A DNA stretch of 64,000 bases from Haloimpatiens sp. FM7315 (lineage in GTDB: Bacteria > Bacillota > Clostridia > Clostridiales > Clostridiaceae), in NCBI GenBank assembly GCA_041861885.1, contig JBGVUE010000001.1:1786001-1850000 (forward strand), given 5' to 3'. The position numbers and the translations under genes are program-made. Below the pieces are notes generated by a model. It worked only from the letters and a program-made list of their open reading frames with translations, searched no databases and was not told the DNA's origin. Shown piece after piece: positions 1 to 11,476 of the stretch (positions within the stretch are counted from its first letter, which is position 1; the number at the start of each line of letters is the position of its first letter).

Positions 1-13
1 TTTTTTTATTCAA
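1..13 (-). CDS. possible 5' end of the gene downstream of yajC (partial)
   Basis: A strong Shine-Dalgarno AGGAGG (minus strand, about 23-28) lies before the window edge. The ATG nearest it reads only three codons before a stop. A TTG nine bases from the AGGAGG stays open to position 1. In many clostridia yajC is followed by secD or by the SCIFF peptide genes, but too little is visible to choose. Confidence 0.25.
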
Positions 14-75
14 AACATAACACCTCCTATTTATCTAATAAAATATATGATACTAGAAGGTGTTTAATGCCTTTA

Positions 76-349
76 TTATTTTTCTTCAGTGTTATTTATA
101 ATACTACCTATAGCATTTTTGAAAATTTAATTCTTGCTTTATCTGGTCCTGTTTGAAGTATAACATAATCTTCTTTCATAGAAGTAATTATACCTATTAC
201 TCCCCCTCTTGTCATAACCTCATCATTCACTTTTAATTCCTGAAGCATATTATTATATTTTTTCTTCTTTTCTTTTCAGGAATTATTAGTATCAAATAAA
301 GAAATGCAAAACTAACAACAAGTGTTAAAATAGGAATTAGTCTTTCCAT
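76..349 (-). CDS. yajC: YajC, Sec translocase accessory subunit (frameshift in T6 run at 258-263)
   Basis: Small inner-membrane protein that associates with SecDF and the SecYEG translocon. The start at 349 gives an N-terminal hydrophobic helix (residues 1-23) and then PEKKRR. In the written frame the protein stops soon afterwards. Adding one A to the A6 run restores the family core (NNMLQELKVNDEVMTRGG..., the YajC 'LkvGDeVvT' motif) and a stop at 76-78, giving about 91 residues. It lies directly downstream of tgt, as in Bacillus and other Firmicutes. The break is best explained as a homopolymer undercall. Identification is firm; whether the break is real is not. Confidence 0.8.
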
Positions 350-374
350 TTTTATTCCTCCTCTTTATATAATT

Positions 375-1511
375 TTAAGCTCTGCCATTCCAATGAACTA
401 ATTTCTCTTCTTTAAATTCTTTAAAATAATCACCATCTATAGCATTTCTAATATCCTCCATTAATTTGTTGTAAAAGTGCAAATTATGAAGGACACATAG
501 TCTCATAGCAAGCATTTCCTTTGCTTTAAACAAGTGTCTTATATATGCTCTTGTATAATGAGTACAAGTAGGACAAGTACAACCCTCATCTATAGGAGCT
601 GAATCTAATTCAAATTTTGCGTTCATAAGATTAATCTTACCATTCTTAGTAAACACATGTCCATGCCTTCCATTTCTAGCCGGTAGCACACAATCAAAAA
701 AATCTACACCTCTATCAACTGCCTCTAAAATATTACTAGGAAGTCCTACTCCCATTAAATATATAGGTTTTTCTTGAGGTAAATAAGGAACAACTGCATC
801 TATTATTCTATACATTTCTTCATGACTTTCTCCTACAGCTAGACCACCTATAGCATATCCATCTAAATTCATTTTAGATATTGTTTTTGCATGTTCAATT
901 CTTATATCTTCATAAACCCCACCCTGATTTATACCAAATAACATCTGTTTATTGTTAACTGTATCAGGAAGAGAATTTAATCTGTCCATTTCAATTTTAC
1001 ATCTTTCAAGCCATCTAGTTGTCCTATTAACTGATTGAGTAACATAATCTCTTGTTGAAGGATTGTGTATGCATTCATCAAAAGCCATAGCTATAGTTGA
1101 GCCTAAATTACTTTGTATTTGCATGCTTTCCTCAGGGCCCATGAATATTTTTCTTCCATCAATATGAGAATTAAAATATACTCCTTCTTCCTTTATTTTT
1201 CTAATACTAGATAATGAAAATACTTGAAATCCGCCTGAATCTGTAAGTATTGGTCTGTCCCAATTCATAAATTTATGTAGGCCTCCCATTTTTCTTACAA
1301 CATCATCTCCTGGTCTTAAATGCAAATGATAAGTATTTGAAAGTTCTACCTGGCAGCCAATATCTTTTAAATCCATTGAGGAAACTGCTCCCTTTATGGC
1401 TGCAAGGGTTCCAACATTCATAAATACTGGAGTCTTTATAGTTCCATGTACTGTTTCAAATTTTCCTCTTCTAATTTTACCACTTTTCTTAAGTAGTGTA
1501 TATTTTCCCAT
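375..1511 (-). CDS. tgt: queuine tRNA-guanine transglycosylase
   Basis: Exchanges guanine-34 of GU(N) anticodon tRNAs for the queuosine precursor preQ1. 378 residues, full length. Visible residues are the TDSGGFQVFSL block with catalytic Asp91, the nucleophile Asp273 in FDCVLPARNGRHG, and zinc ligands Cys311, Cys313, Cys316 and His342, with the C-x-C-x2-C spacing of the family. AAGGAAG precedes the ATG. It sits between queA and yajC on the same strand with short gaps, so it is probably cotranscribed. QueA acts later in the same pathway. Confidence 0.97.
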   Translation of the reverse strand: MGKYTLLKKSGKIRRGKFETVHGTIKTPVFMNVGTLAAIKGAVSSMDLKDIGCQVELSNTYHLHLRPGDDVVRKMGGLHKFMNWDRPILTDSGGFQVFSLSSIRKIKEEGVYFNSHIDGRKIFMGPEESMQIQSNLGSTIAMAFDECIHNPSTRDYVTQSVNRTTRWLERCKIEMDRLNSLPDTVNNKQMLFGINQGGVYEDIRIEHAKTISKMNLDGYAIGGLAVGESHEEMYRIIDAVVPYLPQEKPIYLMGVGLPSNILEAVDRGVDFFDCVLPARNGRHGHVFTKNGKINLMNAKFELDSAPIDEGCTCPTCTHYTRAYIRHLFKAKEMLAMRLCVLHNLHFYNKLMEDIRNAIDGDYFKEFKEEKLVHWNGRA

Positions 1512-1531
1512 TTATTCACTTCCTTAGTTCA

Positions 1532-2557
1532 TTATTTTATAAACATAGCATCTCCAAAGCTAAAAAATCTATATCTTTCTTTAACAGCTGTATTATATGC
1601 ATTCATTATACTATCTCTACCTGCTAAAGCACTTACAAGCATTATTAAAGTAGATTCAGGTAAATGAAAATTAGTAATTAATGCATCAACTATTTTTAAT
1701 TTACATCCTGGATATATAAATATATCCGTCCAACCTGATTGTTCTCTTGCTATACCATCTTTTTTACCTATAGTTTCTAAAGTTCTACAAGAAGTTGTAC
1801 CAACAGCAACTACTCTACCGCCTTTTTTCTTAGTTTCGTTAATAACTTCCGCAGTTTCTTTAGACATAGTATAGTATTCAGAATGCATATGATGATCTTC
1901 TATTTTTTCTACCTTTACAGGTCTAAAAGTACCTAGCCCTACATGAAGGGTTACAAAAGCTAACTTAATTCCCTTGTCTTGTATTTTTTTAAGAAGTTCT
2001 TTAGTAAAATGAAGCCCAGCTGTAGGTGCTGCTGCAGAACCCACTTCCTTAGAATATACAGTTTGGTATCTTTCCTTATCTTTAAGCTTTTCTGTAATAT
2101 AAGGTGGCAGTGGCATTTGTCCTAATTTATCAAGAACTTCTTCAAATATACCCTGATATTCAAATTCCACTATTCTACTACCTTCTTCTCCCATACCTAA
2201 AACCTTTGCTTTTAATTCACCATTTCCAAAAATAAATTCGGCACCAATTTTTGCTTTTTTCCCAGGTTTCACTAAGGTTTCCCAGGTATTATTTCCAGTT
2301 CTCTTAAGTAGTAAAAACTCCATTTTTCCACCAGTAGCTACCTTACTTCCAATGAGTCTTGCTGGAAGTACTCTAGTGTTGTTTAATATCAAGCAGTCTT
2401 CAGGATTCAAATAATCTATAATGTCTTTGAAATGCTTGTGCTCTATATCCCCATTTATTTTATCTAGAACCATTAATCTAGATTCATCTCTTTTCTCAGT
2501 AGGATGCTGAGCTATTAGTTCTTCTGGTAATTCAAAGTAAAAATCTTTTACATCCAT
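1532..2557 (-). CDS. queA: S-adenosylmethionine:tRNA ribosyltransferase-isomerase
   Basis: Transfers and isomerises the ribosyl group of SAM onto preQ1-modified tRNA to form epoxyqueuosine. 341 residues, full length. It begins with the typical [15 protein letters not shown] and contains [10 protein letters not shown] and the [10 protein letters not shown] block conserved in QueA. It lies 20 bp upstream of tgt and 30 bp downstream of ruvB on the same strand, the usual Firmicute ruvAB-queA-tgt order. Confidence 0.97.
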   Translation of the reverse strand: MDVKDFYFELPEELIAQHPTEKRDESRLMVLDKINGDIEHKHFKDIIDYLNPEDCLILNNTRVLPARLIGSKVATGGKMEFLLLKRTGNNTWETLVKPGKKAKIGAEFIFGNGELKAKVLGMGEEGSRIVEFEYQGIFEEVLDKLGQMPLPPYITEKLKDKERYQTVYSKEVGSAAAPTAGLHFTKELLKKIQDKGIKLAFVTLHVGLGTFRPVKVEKIEDHHMHSEYYTMSKETAEVINETKKKGGRVVAVGTTSCRTLETIGKKDGIAREQSGWTDIFIYPGCKLKIVDALITNFHLPESTLIMLVSALAGRDSIMNAYNTAVKERYRFFSFGDAMFIK

Positions 2558-2587
2558 ACATATCCTTCCTTCTTATGTTATTTACCT

Positions 2588-3619
2588 TTAAAACATAGAA
2601 ACTTGATTTGAATTTCTATAATCCTTAGGCATATCCTTTTTTAAATGTCTAAATGCTTTTTCAGTGGCCAATCTTCCTCTTGGTGTTCTTATTACAAATC
2701 CTTTTTGCATTAAATAAGGTTCATATACATCCTCTATAGTATCAAGTTCTTCACCTATAAAATAAGCCAAGGTTTCAAGTCCTACAGGACCTCCTTTAAA
2801 GTTTTCAACTATGGCCTTTAGTATCTTATTATCTATTGTATCAAAGCCTTCTTGGTCAACATCCAATAAATTCAGTGCAAGCTTTGCTATTTCAAGGTCT
2901 ATAAAGCCATTCCCTTTAACCAAAGAATAATCCCTTACTCTTTTTAATATTCTGTTTGCTATTCTAGGTGTGCCTCGAGAACGCCTAGCAATTTCAATAG
3001 CAGCCTCTTTATCTATCTTTAGATTTAATATCTTAGAGGATCTTAGAATTATATCTGTAAGCTCATCTACCTCGTAAAATTCCATAGGACATAAGACTCC
3101 AAATCTATCTCTAAGAGGAGATGTTAATAACCCTACTCTAGTGGTTGCCCCAATTAAAGTAAACTTAGATAAATCAAGTCTTATTGATTTTGCAGCAGCA
3201 CCCTTTCCTATGACTATATCCAAAGCAAAATCCTCCATAGCAGGATATAATATCTCCTCTACAGCCCTATTTAGCCTGTGAATTTCATCTATAAAAAGAA
3301 CATCATAAGTATTTAAACTTGTAAGTATAGCAGCTAAATCTCCAGCTCTTTCAATAGCAGGACCAGAAGTTATTTTTAAACTTCCTCCCATTTCTTTTGC
3401 TATTATATTTGCCAAAGTAGTTTTACCAAGCCCTGGGGGGCCATATAAAAGCACATGGTCTAGAGGTTCCTCCATCTTTATTGCAGCCTTTACAAATATA
3501 TCTAGTTTCTCTTTTACCTTTTTCTGTCCTATATATTCATTAAAGCTTTGAGGTCTTAGAGAATACTCATTTTCCAAATCTCCATCTAAACTAGAAGCAG
3601 TAATAAATCTATCCTCCAT
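2588..3619 (-). CDS. ruvB: Holliday junction branch migration helicase RuvB
   Basis: Hexameric AAA+ motor that drives RuvA-bound Holliday junctions. Walker A (GPPGLGKTT), Walker B (LFIDEIHRL), sensor/arginine finger block ([18 protein letters not shown]) and the C-terminal winged helix (RTPRGRLAT) are all present. I start at the ATG at 3619 (MEDRFIT) because GAGGTG lies six bases upstream of it; the GTG at 3628 is part of that ribosome binding site. About 343 residues, complete. RuvA is immediately upstream, 10 bp away. Confidence 0.97.
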   Translation of the reverse strand: MEDRFITASSLDGDLENEYSLRPQSFNEYIGQKKVKEKLDIFVKAAIKMEEPLDHVLLYGPPGLGKTTLANIIAKEMGGSLKITSGPAIERAGDLAAILTSLNTYDVLFIDEIHRLNRAVEEILYPAMEDFALDIVIGKGAAAKSIRLDLSKFTLIGATTRVGLLTSPLRDRFGVLCPMEFYEVDELTDIILRSSKILNLKIDKEAAIEIARRSRGTPRIANRILKRVRDYSLVKGNGFIDLEIAKLALNLLDVDQEGFDTIDNKILKAIVENFKGGPVGLETLAYFIGEELDTIEDVYEPYLMQKGFVIRTPRGRLATEKAFRHLKKDMPKDYRNSNQVSMF

Positions 3620-3629
3620 TAACATCACC

Positions 3630-4223
3630 TCAATTCATTAAATATTTTAAGGAGTTTTTAATTAAATCCTCCACAGTGTCACCTTCTACGGATTTTAAAG
3701 CTTTATTTGCTTCTTTCTCATTATAACCTAAAGAAATTAAAGCTTGAACTGTTTCCATACATATTTTGTCATTTATAGAATTATTTTTCATACTTTCAAT
3801 TTCATCAATAGATTCTTCTTCTATTAAAATCTTATCTTTCAGCTCTAATATTATCCTCTGAGCAGTTTTTTTACCTATTCCAGGAGCTTTTGTAATAAGC
3901 ACTTCATCTTTAAGAACTACAGCTTTCTTTAAGCCATCAACACTACTTATTGAAAGTAATGAAAGTGCTGCTTTTGGTCCAACTCCATTTACTTTTAAAA
4001 ACAAGTTAAATAGCTCAAGCTCTTCCCTTGTCATAAATCCATATATGCCTATAAAATCTTCTCTTACAATTTGCATTGTATATATTGTAATTTCATCATT
4101 TATATTAGGTACTGTTGTCATTGTAGTTCCTGAAGTGAATATTTTATATCCTATGCCATGATTTTCTACAATTATATAATCTTCATTAATTCCTTTATAA
4201 ACGCCTTTTATATACTCGTACAC
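3630..4223 (-). CDS. ruvA: Holliday junction DNA-binding protein RuvA
   Basis: Tetrameric DNA-binding partner of RuvB. 197 residues, normal length. N-terminal OB fold (MYEYIKGVY...[11 protein letters not shown]), helix-hairpin-helix pair ([16 protein letters not shown] and [20 protein letters not shown]) and the C-terminal RuvB-binding UBA-like domain ([16 protein letters not shown]) are visible. The start is GTG at 4223, preceded by AAGGGGTGG. First gene of the ruvA-ruvB-queA-tgt-yajC run, just downstream of a terminator. Confidence 0.97.
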   Translation of the reverse strand: MYEYIKGVYKGINEDYIIVENHGIGYKIFTSGTTMTTVPNINDEITIYTMQIVREDFIGIYGFMTREELELFNLFLKVNGVGPKAALSLLSISSVDGLKKAVVLKDEVLITKAPGIGKKTAQRIILELKDKILIEEESIDEIESMKNNSINDKICMETVQALISLGYNEKEANKALKSVEGDTVEDLIKNSLKYLMN

Positions 4224-4300
4224 CTATATCCACCCCTTCCAACAGAAAATTACATTAGCGACTATATAATACTTTACCACCTTACTTAATTTTATTCAAG

Positions 4301-4346
4301 AAAAAAGAGCATATACTTTCAGCAAACTAGCTAAAATTATACGCTC
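4301..4346 (-). terminator. Rho-independent terminator after the bofC-like gene
   Basis: A 17-bp imperfect stem (4307-4323 with 4330-4346) is followed on the minus strand by six T (4306-4301). It separates the bofC-like gene from ruvA. Confidence 0.75.
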
Positions 4347-4355
4347 AAATTTAAT

Positions 4356-4961
4356 TTATGAATCATAATTTGTAATCATTTCCATCGCCTCATGGCGACT
4401 ACCAAATTGAAAATTCTTGTCACCTTCTCTTAAAATGTCTATGTCCATTTTTCCCAGCATATCTATTTTAAAATCTGTTATATCCTCATCTGATTCAATA
4501 TACATATTTCCTTTATCATCAGTTTTAAATATAGCTAAAACTTCGCAGTTCTGTAGTTTTTTAATGCCTACTACATATTTATTTGGTGAATAGTTTCCAA
4601 TTTTTCTAGTTAAAACCACTTCTTTACTGTTCATGCCTTCTAGTTTATAGCTATCCTTTTCAAAATATCTTACTAATTTTTCCCTATTAAAACCAATAAT
4701 ATCTCCATAGGCTTTTCCAGCTATCTTTTCTTCTATTACTTCTTCCCCACTTTTAGCATACAGAGTTTTAAAAATAAGTTTTGTATTGCTATTTACAGTA
4801 TTTTCAAATTTAAACTCACTCATTACAGAGTTGCTATTTTCATAAATTTCACTATTGTGTTTATAACTTTTACTATATCTTAAATATCCATAAAATGAAC
4901 TAGCAAACATAAGAGACATAACTATAACAATCATTATAAGGTATTTCTTTTTCTTAAACAT
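4356..4961 (-). CDS. BofC C-terminal-domain-like protein
   Basis: 201-residue protein with one N-terminal membrane helix (about residues 6-26) and an extracytoplasmic remainder. The segment NKYVVGIKKLQNCEVLAIFKTD near residues 128-150 resembles the C-terminal domain of Bacillus BofC, the forespore regulator of pro-sigma-K processing. Position supports this: in B. subtilis bofC also precedes ruvA-ruvB-queA-tgt. AGGAGGG precedes the ATG. The forespore function is an inference from synteny and weak similarity, since clostridia lack parts of the SpoIVB/BofA checkpoint. Confidence 0.65.
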   Translation of the reverse strand: MFKKKKYLIMIVIVMSLMFASSFYGYLRYSKSYKHNSEIYENSNSVMSEFKFENTVNSNTKLIFKTLYAKSGEEVIEEKIAGKAYGDIIGFNREKLVRYFEKDSYKLEGMNSKEVVLTRKIGNYSPNKYVVGIKKLQNCEVLAIFKTDDKGNMYIESDEDITDFKIDMLGKMDIDILREGDKNFQFGSRHEAMEMITNYDS

Positions 4962-5072
4962 AATATCCCTCCTCTAGCAGGTATTATGCCCATTTTTTTC
5001 ATTTTTATACAACTTAACTATGATACTGCAAGAACTTTTATTATTTTAACTTTATGTTTTTTATAACATAGC

Positions 5073-5118
5073 AAAAACACCTTATTAAACTTCTACATAA
5101 GCTTAATAAGGTGTTTTT
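5073..5118 (-). terminator. bidirectional terminator after yebC
   Basis: A perfect 15-bp stem AAAAACACCTTATTA (5073-5087) pairs with TAATAAGGTGTTTTT (5104-5118), ending in T5 on each strand. It ends the yebC transcript on the minus strand. Confidence 0.85.
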
Positions 5119-5129
5119 ACATATTTTTA

Positions 5130-5870
5130 TTATTCTTCAAATCCTTCTGGGAACTCTGCATTGTGATAAACGTCTTGAACGTCATCATCATCTTCAAGTT
5201 GATCAAGCATTTTTTGGAATTTTGTTGCAGTGCTTTCATCAATAGCAGTAAGAGTATCTGGAATCATTTTTATCTCTGCTTCTAAAAATTCTAATTCATT
5301 AGATTCTAAAGCTTCTCTAACGGAACCAAAATCTTCAGGTTCAGTTGTAACTACATATACCTCATCCTCTGCTTCAAAATCCTCAGCACCTGAATCCAAT
5401 ACCATCATCATAAGCTCATCTTCATCCAAACCATCTTTTTTTTCAATGACAATTTGGCCCTTCTTTTGGAACATAAAAGAAACGCATCCAGTTGATCCCA
5501 TGTTTCCACCGTGCTTTGTAAATGCATGTCTTACATTACCGGCACTTCTATTTTTGTTATCAGTTAATACATTAACTATAACAGCTATGCCAGCTGGACC
5601 ATATCCTTCATAAACTATTTCATCAAAATTGGCATCTCCCAATTCTCCAGAAGCCTTTTTAATTGATCTAGTTATTGTATCATTAGGCATATTACTAGCC
5701 TTAGCTTTTGCAACAACATCTCTTAATCTTGGATTTGCATCTAAATTAGCTCCTCCAGTTTTAACTGCAACCATTATTTCTTTACCTATTTTTGTGAAAA
5801 TTTTTCCTCTTTTCGCATCTGTTTTACCTTTTTTGGCTTGAATATTATGCCATTTTGAATGTCCTGACAT
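5130..5870 (-). CDS. yebC: YebC/PmpR family DNA-binding / ribosome-associated protein
   Basis: Start chosen at 5870 ([14 protein letters not shown]), the invariant family N-terminus, with AGGGGG nine bases upstream; an in-frame extension to 5915 is not supported. 246 residues, full length. The KWHNIQ, GRNNGNM-like ([19 protein letters not shown]) and C-terminal P(D/E)T blocks are typical. Members have been described as transcriptional regulators and, more recently, as factors easing ribosome stalling at proline stretches; which applies here is not visible. Monocistronic, with its own terminator. Confidence 0.95.
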   Translation of the reverse strand: MSGHSKWHNIQAKKGKTDAKRGKIFTKIGKEIMVAVKTGGANLDANPRLRDVVAKAKASNMPNDTITRSIKKASGELGDANFDEIVYEGYGPAGIAVIVNVLTDNKNRSAGNVRHAFTKHGGNMGSTGCVSFMFQKKGQIVIEKKDGLDEDELMMMVLDSGAEDFEAEDEVYVVTTEPEDFGSVREALESNELEFLEAEIKMIPDTLTAIDESTATKFQKMLDQLEDDDDVQDVYHNAEFPEGFEE

Positions 5871-6091
5871 CGGTAATTTCCCCCTAACTTTATCTATAGT
5901 AAATTGTACTTTCATAATATTTTATTATACCATACAATTTTATATAACTTAGTTTATACAAACACACTAATTATAGCACAAACCCTTCTATAATTTCAAA
6001 TATATCCTTCAATTAAACTATATAATTTCATATATACACATAACTAATTTTTATAATTTCTTTAATAATACTATTTTCTACATTCTAGTTA

Positions 6092-7146
6092 TTATTTACT
6101 TTTGTAATACTGAAGATTACACATTTTTCCTAAATAATTGTATTTAAGAACTACTTTATCCTCTTGCTTTTCAAATACCTTAACGAAGCCTTTGGCTTTT
6201 CCACTGTTAAGCGTCCCTTTTGACCCCTGAAATTCTTCTATTTCCTTATAACAAAGTCTTATCATATTATCTTTCTTATCAATAAACTTTACCTCTAACT
6301 TGCTTTTTTCATCTTCTGCCTCTAAGTTAAATTCTATAACATCATCTTTCTCAATGCATTGAATTTTTGTTATAGATGATTTCTTATAAACAAAATTTAA
6401 ATCTTTATCATTATCATTTTTTAAATTCAAGTTAACTAATACTTCATCACTTAATTTTTTTCCAAAAACTACAGGACAATAATTTAATACACTTATACTT
6501 CCACTTTTTCTATCTCCATTTTGATTTTCTAAATTTAAGCATGTTACTTTATTCCAGAAATCAAAACTAGCATTTGCATATATTTTATATTCATAGCCAG
6601 AACACTCCTCTGGAATAACCTTATACTCTTCTTCGTTGTATTTTATATATCCACTATACTTAGTATCAAATTCATCAATTTTTAAAGCCACATTTAAATG
6701 ATTGTTTAGTAGAGAATTGGCATATCTACTTTCTTTTTTAAATTCCAATTAAAACTACCTGATTGACACATAAACTCTTTGTGCATTTTTGATGAGTTGC
6801 TTCCAAGATATACATCGCCCTTTAAATAATTATCGCAAACTATACAGTGTCCTATAGCTATCTCTTTTTCTTTATAATCTAATACATTAAAATAATCTCC
6901 ACCATAGAAATTACTTACCTGAGCTTTGTCCTCTCCCCAAGTACCTGCTCTTACCATAGCATAAGAAGGTTCTGTAAACTTTGGATTTAAAGAAGATTCC
7001 TTTGGATTTACTGCGTAATATTGAATAAAGAAAGATTTCTTTTCTCCAGTTTTCGAATTAATCCCTACAAAAAAATGCCACCAGTATTTATATTTACTAA
7101 ATTCTAATTTCCATTTTAATTTATTTATAGTTTTCGTTAGCTCCAT
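6092..7146 (-). CDS. tocopherol-cyclase-like / lipocalin-like protein (frameshift in T6 run at 6734-6739)
   Basis: Two overlapping ORFs join into one protein of about 351 residues if one A is added to the A6 run. The join reads SGSFNWNLKKESRYANSLLNN without a gap. Residues 22-36 (WWHFFVGINSKTGEK), the SYAMVRAGTWGED block and the GSFNWNL block match a family of beta-barrel proteins usually annotated as tocopherol-cyclase-like. No tocopherol is expected in a Clostridium, so the substrate is unknown. No signal peptide. Monocistronic, between the ntp terminator and yebC. Confidence 0.6.
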
Positions 7147-7258
7147 ACAACCTTCTCTCCTTTATTTTAATTATATATTATTTATTTTAAATGTATAATT
7201 CTATATTATTACATTAATCCCTACTATTTCATAAAAATTTAACATATTGTTCATTAAA

Positions 7259-7316
7259 AAAATCCAGCATTGACTCCTAAAAGAAATTCTTTTAGAATGA
7301 TTCAATACTGGATTTT
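7259..7316 (-). terminator. terminator of the V-ATPase operon
   Basis: A long interrupted hairpin: AAAATCCAG(T/C)ATTGA arms pair around an inner AAAAGAA/TTCTTTT stem, ending in a T-rich stretch on the minus strand. It begins 16 bp after ntpD. Confidence 0.8.
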
Positions 7317-7331
7317 CCTTTGATTTAACTA

Positions 7332-7988
7332 TTAAGCTCTAGCTTTTTCCTTAGCTTCTTCAAGCATACTTTTAACTTTCATAAGCCTTGTTAAGTTTCC
7401 TCTTTCATTTTCATCCAATTTCATTTGAATGTATTTAATAGTTTCTTGAAGTTGAGGTATTGTCATATACTCAAGTGCATTAACTCTTCTTCTAGTCTTT
7501 TCTATTTCATCAGACATAAGCTGACAAGATTTCTCTACTTCTGCAAGTTCTAAAAGCTTTGGAAGTATATCGCATAACTTTTCTAAAGCTCCATCTAATT
7601 CTGCGGAAGTATTTGCAAATCCATAAGGGTATATGCTTCCTTCATCTTCTCCAAGTTCTCTTTTAAAATTCATAACAGGAACATTAACACTCATTATGTT
7701 TTTCTTAGTTACCTCAACAGATATGTTCTCTTTTGGATAAGATATAGCTTCTTCCAAAAATTCTGAAGACATAAGTGCTCTTGCTATAACGAATTTCTTT
7801 AGTGAAGATCCTAATTCTTCCTCAACACTTTTTCTTAATTGATTATTGTGTTTAATTAAATCTATGAATCTTCTCATAAGCTCATCCTGTTTATCTTTCA
7901 ATAACTTATGACCTCTAGTTGCAGTTACTAGCCTTTTTTTGAGCTGAGTTAGCTCCATTCGAGTAGGATTTACATTTAGCCTTGCCAT
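7332..7988 (-). CDS. ntpD: V-type ATPase subunit D (central stalk)
   Basis: Rotor shaft linking the A3B3 head to the proteolipid ring. 218 residues. N-terminal [16 protein letters not shown] motif and C-terminal helix ([22 protein letters not shown]) are conserved subunit D signatures, and the protein is mostly long antiparallel helices. Last gene of the ntp operon, 2 bp after ntpB, followed by the terminator. Confidence 0.96.
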   Translation of the reverse strand: MARLNVNPTRMELTQLKKRLVTATRGHKLLKDKQDELMRRFIDLIKHNNQLRKSVEEELGSSLKKFVIARALMSSEFLEEAISYPKENISVEVTKKNIMSVNVPVMNFKRELGEDEGSIYPYGFANTSAELDGALEKLCDILPKLLELAEVEKSCQLMSDEIEKTRRRVNALEYMTIPQLQETIKYIQMKLDENERGNLTRLMKVKSMLEEAKEKARA

Positions 7989-7990
7989 GG

Positions 7991-9373
7991 CTAATCATCC
8001 TTTCTTTCTTCAAGATATTTCTCTAAATACTCATCTCTAATTCTCTTAAGCTCAGTTTTTGGAAGTATTTTCAATAACTTCCACCCAAGGTTTAAGGTTT
8101 CTTCTACTGTTCTATTTGTTCCAAATCCTTGAGCTACATACTCTTTCTCAAAGCTCTCAGCAAATTCTGCATACTTCTTATCAATGTCTGACAAAGCAGA
8201 CTCTCCAAGTATTGCAGCTAGTTCTTTCGCTTGCTTACCTTGAGCATAGGCTGAAAACAATTGATTCATAGTATCTGCATGATCTTCTCTTGTTTTTCCC
8301 TTTCCTATTCCTTTATCCTTAAGTCTTGATAGGGAAGGCAATACGTCTATTGGAGGCATAATTCCTTTTTTATAAAGTTCTCTTGATAGAATTATCTGGC
8401 CTTCTGTTATATATCCAGTTAAATCTGGAATTGGATGAGTCTTATCATCTTCTGGCATTGTAAGAATTGGAATCTGTGTTATTGACCCCTCTTTGCCTCT
8501 TATTCTTCCAGCTCTTTCATATATAGTAGAAAGATCTGTATACAAATAGCCTGGATATCCTCTTCTTCCTGGAACTTCTTTTCTAGCTGCAGAAACTTCA
8601 CGAAGAGCCTCACAGTAGTTAGTTATATCAGTTAAAATTACAAGAACATGCATTCCTTTTTCGTAAGCTAAATACTCAGCAGTAGTTAAAGCCATTCTTG
8701 GAGTTGCTATTCTTTCTATAGCTGGGTCTGAAGCTAAATTCATGAATAAAACAGATCTATCAATAGCACCAGTTTTTGTGAATTCTTCTACGAAGAATTC
8801 TGCTTCTTCAAAAGTTATTCCAATAGCTGCGAATACAACAGCAAATTTAGAACTAGAATTCAAAACTTTCGCCTGTCTTGCTATTTGCGCTGCAAGCTCA
8901 GCATGTGGAAGTCCTGATCCAGAAAACACTGGCAATTTTTGACCTCTTACTAGAGTGTTAAGTCCATCTATAGCAGAAATACCAGTTTGTATAAACTCTG
9001 AAGGGAAATCTCTAGCTACTGGATTAATAGCTTCACCGTTTATGTCTAATCTTTTTTCAGGAATTATCTTAGGACCGTGATCTTTTGGTTTTCCCATACC
9101 ATCAAAAACTCTTCCCAACATATCTTCTGATACACCAATCTCTAGTGGTCTTCCTAGAAACTTAGCTTTTGTACCTTTTAAATTTATTCCTGATGAACCT
9201 TCAAACAACTGAACCATAGCCTTATCCCCATCAATTTCAAGGACTTTTCCTCTTCTTAGCTCTCCTGTTTGTATTTCAATTTCAACTAGTTCATCGTATT
9301 TAACACCCTCAACACCTTCTACAATCATTAAAGGGCCAACTATCTCTTTAACTGTCCTGTACTCCTTAAGCAT
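7991..9373 (-). CDS. ntpB: V-type ATPase subunit B (non-catalytic head subunit)
   Basis: 460 residues, full length. It has the RecA-like core of subunit B without a canonical Walker A lysine ([17 protein letters not shown]), then [50 protein letters not shown] and the [29 protein letters not shown] block split over residues 300-335. It alternates with NtpA in the A3B3 hexamer. It overlaps the end of ntpA by 8 bp, which suggests translational coupling. Confidence 0.97.
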   Translation of the reverse strand: MLKEYRTVKEIVGPLMIVEGVEGVKYDELVEIEIQTGELRRGKVLEIDGDKAMVQLFEGSSGINLKGTKAKFLGRPLEIGVSEDMLGRVFDGMGKPKDHGPKIIPEKRLDINGEAINPVARDFPSEFIQTGISAIDGLNTLVRGQKLPVFSGSGLPHAELAAQIARQAKVLNSSSKFAVVFAAIGITFEEAEFFVEEFTKTGAIDRSVLFMNLASDPAIERIATPRMALTTAEYLAYEKGMHVLVILTDITNYCEALREVSAARKEVPGRRGYPGYLYTDLSTIYERAGRIRGKEGSITQIPILTMPEDDKTHPIPDLTGYITEGQIILSRELYKKGIMPPIDVLPSLSRLKDKGIGKGKTREDHADTMNQLFSAYAQGKQAKELAAILGESALSDIDKKYAEFAESFEKEYVAQGFGTNRTVEETLNLGWKLLKILPKTELKRIRDEYLEKYLEERKDD

Positions 9374-11141
9374 CTAGAACCCCTCCTTCACTGATGAGAC
9401 TATTCATTTGGTTCTTTAGCTCACTATATACTCCTTCAATCTTATCTATTTCATCTTCTGGAGTATACTTACTTCTTGCTATTTTATCTCTTACAGGTAG
9501 TTTCAATATTTTATCTAAATAAACTCCTGCTTTTAAAGCTTTTTCTGCTTCTAATTTAAATTCAATTATTAATTTCAACATTTTATATTGCTTATCCAAA
9601 GATGCATAAGTATCTATTTCATGGAAAGCATTCTGCTGTAAATAATCTTCTCTTATAGATTTAGCTACTTCTAATTTAAGTCTATCTTTTTCAGATAAAG
9701 CGTCAATACCTACTAGTCTAACTATTTCTTCAAGTTTTGCTTCTTCTTGAAGTAAAACCATAGCTTCTCTTGTATACTTAGACCAATCTGAAGCAACTTT
9801 CTTATCCATCCAAGAACCCATCTTTTCTGAATACAAAGAGTAAGAGTTTAACCAGTTAATTGATGGGAAGTGTCTTCTATATGCAAGCTGAGCATCTAGT
9901 CCCCAGAACACTTTAACTATTCTTAGTGTAGCCTGAGTAACTGGTTCAGATAAATCTCCACCTGGAGGAGATACTGCTCCTATAGCTGTAACTGCTCCTT
10001 GTCTTTCCTCACCACCAAGGCATACAACTTTACCTGCTCTTTCATAGTAATCTGCAAGTCTTGAACCTAAATATGCTGGGTATCCTTCATCACCTGGCAT
10101 TTCTTCAAGTCTTCCGGACATCTCTCTTAAAGCTTCTGCCCAACGAGAAGTTGAATCAGCCATTATTGAAACTGAATAACCCATATCTCTAAAGTACTCT
10201 GCTATAGTTATACCTGTATATATTGATGCTTCTCTTGCTGCAACTGGCATATTTGATGTATTTGCAATAAGAACTGTTCTCTTCATCAAACTTTCACCAG
10301 TTCTTGGATCTTTAAGTTCAGGGAACTCGTTAAGAACATCTGTCATTTCATTACCACGTTCTCCGCATCCAACATATACAACTATCTCTGCATCTCCCCA
10401 TTTAGCTATCTGGTGCTGAACAACAGTTTTACCAGCTCCAAAAGGTCCTGGTACTGCAGCTGCTCCTCCCTTTGCTACTGGGAAAAATGTATCTATAACT
10501 CTTTGTCCTGTAATCATAGGCTCAACTGGGTTTAATTTTCTTGAATATGGTCTTCCTTTTCTTACAGGCCATTTTTGTAGAAGGCTTAATTCTCTATCAC
10601 CTTTTTCTGTATCTAAAACACAAACTATTTCTTCGATAGTAAAATCACCTTGTTTTATTTCTTTAATTTTTCCTTTTACTCCAAATGGAACCATTATCTT
10701 GTGAAGTACAACTGGAGTTTCTTGTATAGTACCAATAACGTCTCCTGCTTCTACCTCATCTCCAGCTTTTAAAATTGGATTAAAACTCCATTTTTTCTCT
10801 CTATCAAGTGCTAAAACCGAAACACCTTTTGTCAAGAAAGAACTTTGTGATTTTTTCATAAAAGCATCTAGAGGCCTTTGTATACCGTCAAACATTGATT
10901 CAATAAGTCCAGGTCCAAGTTCAACACTTAGAGGTTCTCCAGTAGTAACTACTGGGTCCCCAGGTCCTATGCCAGATGTTTCTTCATATACCTGAATTGA
11001 AGCCTTATCTTCTCTCATTTCTATAATTTCACCAATAAGGCCCTTATCTCCAACTCTTACAACATCATATATATTAGCTTCATCCATATTTTCAGCAACT
11101 ACCAATGGACCTGAAACTTTTATAATTTTTCCAGTTTTCAA
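9366..11141 (-). CDS. ntpA: V-type ATPase catalytic subunit A
   Basis: 591 residues, full length. Walker A at residues 232-239 (GPFGAGKT), Walker B region with [13 protein letters not shown], and the A-subunit-specific bulge domain (about residues 110-200). Together with NtpB it hydrolyses or synthesises ATP coupled to ion movement. In anaerobic Firmicutes it normally works as an ion pump. Located between ntpG and ntpB in the order found in Enterococcus hirae. Confidence 0.97.
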   Translation of the reverse strand: MKTGKIIKVSGPLVVAENMDEANIYDVVRVGDKGLIGEIIEMREDKASIQVYEETSGIGPGDPVVTTGEPLSVELGPGLIESMFDGIQRPLDAFMKKSQSSFLTKGVSVLALDREKKWSFNPILKAGDEVEAGDVIGTIQETPVVLHKIMVPFGVKGKIKEIKQGDFTIEEIVCVLDTEKGDRELSLLQKWPVRKGRPYSRKLNPVEPMITGQRVIDTFFPVAKGGAAAVPGPFGAGKTVVQHQIAKWGDAEIVVYVGCGERGNEMTDVLNEFPELKDPRTGESLMKRTVLIANTSNMPVAAREASIYTGITIAEYFRDMGYSVSIMADSTSRWAEALREMSGRLEEMPGDEGYPAYLGSRLADYYERAGKVVCLGGEERQGAVTAIGAVSPPGGDLSEPVTQATLRIVKVFWGLDAQLAYRRHFPSINWLNSYSLYSEKMGSWMDKKVASDWSKYTREAMVLLQEEAKLEEIVRLVGIDALSEKDRLKLEVAKSIREDYLQQNAFHEIDTYASLDKQYKMLKLIIEFKLEAEKALKAGVYLDKILKLPVRDKIARSKYTPEDEIDKIEGVYSELKNQMNSLISEGGVLDA

Positions 11142-11158
11142 GTTACCAACCTACCTTC

Positions 11159-11476
11159 CTATAAAATATTAACACCAACAGCTTTTTCCACATTATCGCT
11201 GATTTTTTGTATTCCTATGTTCAATGTTCCCTGATTGCTTGGAATTAATATTACAGCAGGAAGTGTTTTTTTATTGTATCTTTCTATAGTATCCTCTATA
11301 TCCTTTGCAACCTGTTCTGTTACAAATATAACTGCGTAATCTGTCATAGCTAATTTATCGACAATTTTTCTTGCTTCTTCTTCATTTACTACTGGAAATA
11401 CATCAAGTCCAATAGCCTTAAAAGCCAAAACAGAATCTTTGTCTCCAACAACTCCTATCTTCTTATACATAAGCAT
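11159..11476 (-). CDS. ntpG: V-type ATPase subunit F
   Basis: Small rotor subunit binding subunit D. About 105 residues. It starts [26 protein letters not shown], the typical Rossmann-like F-subunit opening (shown here only as a match to the family), and contains [11 protein letters not shown]. The start is uncertain among GTG 11479, ATG 11476 and ATG 11470. I prefer 11476 because AAGG lies seven bases upstream. It overlaps ntpC. Called NtpG in E. hirae and AtpF elsewhere. Confidence 0.93.
   Translation of the reverse strand: MLMYKKIGVVGDKDSVLAFKAIGLDVFPVVNEEEARKIVDKLAMTDYAVIFVTEQVAKDIEDTIERYNKKTLPAVILIPSNQGTLNIGIQKISDNVEKAVGVNIL

Noticed and set aside
5230..5841. Two long plus-strand ORFs opposite yebC
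   Set aside because: They are exact antisense frames of a well-conserved gene, have no ribosome binding site and are rich in Ser and Leu, as shadows of acidic helical genes are.
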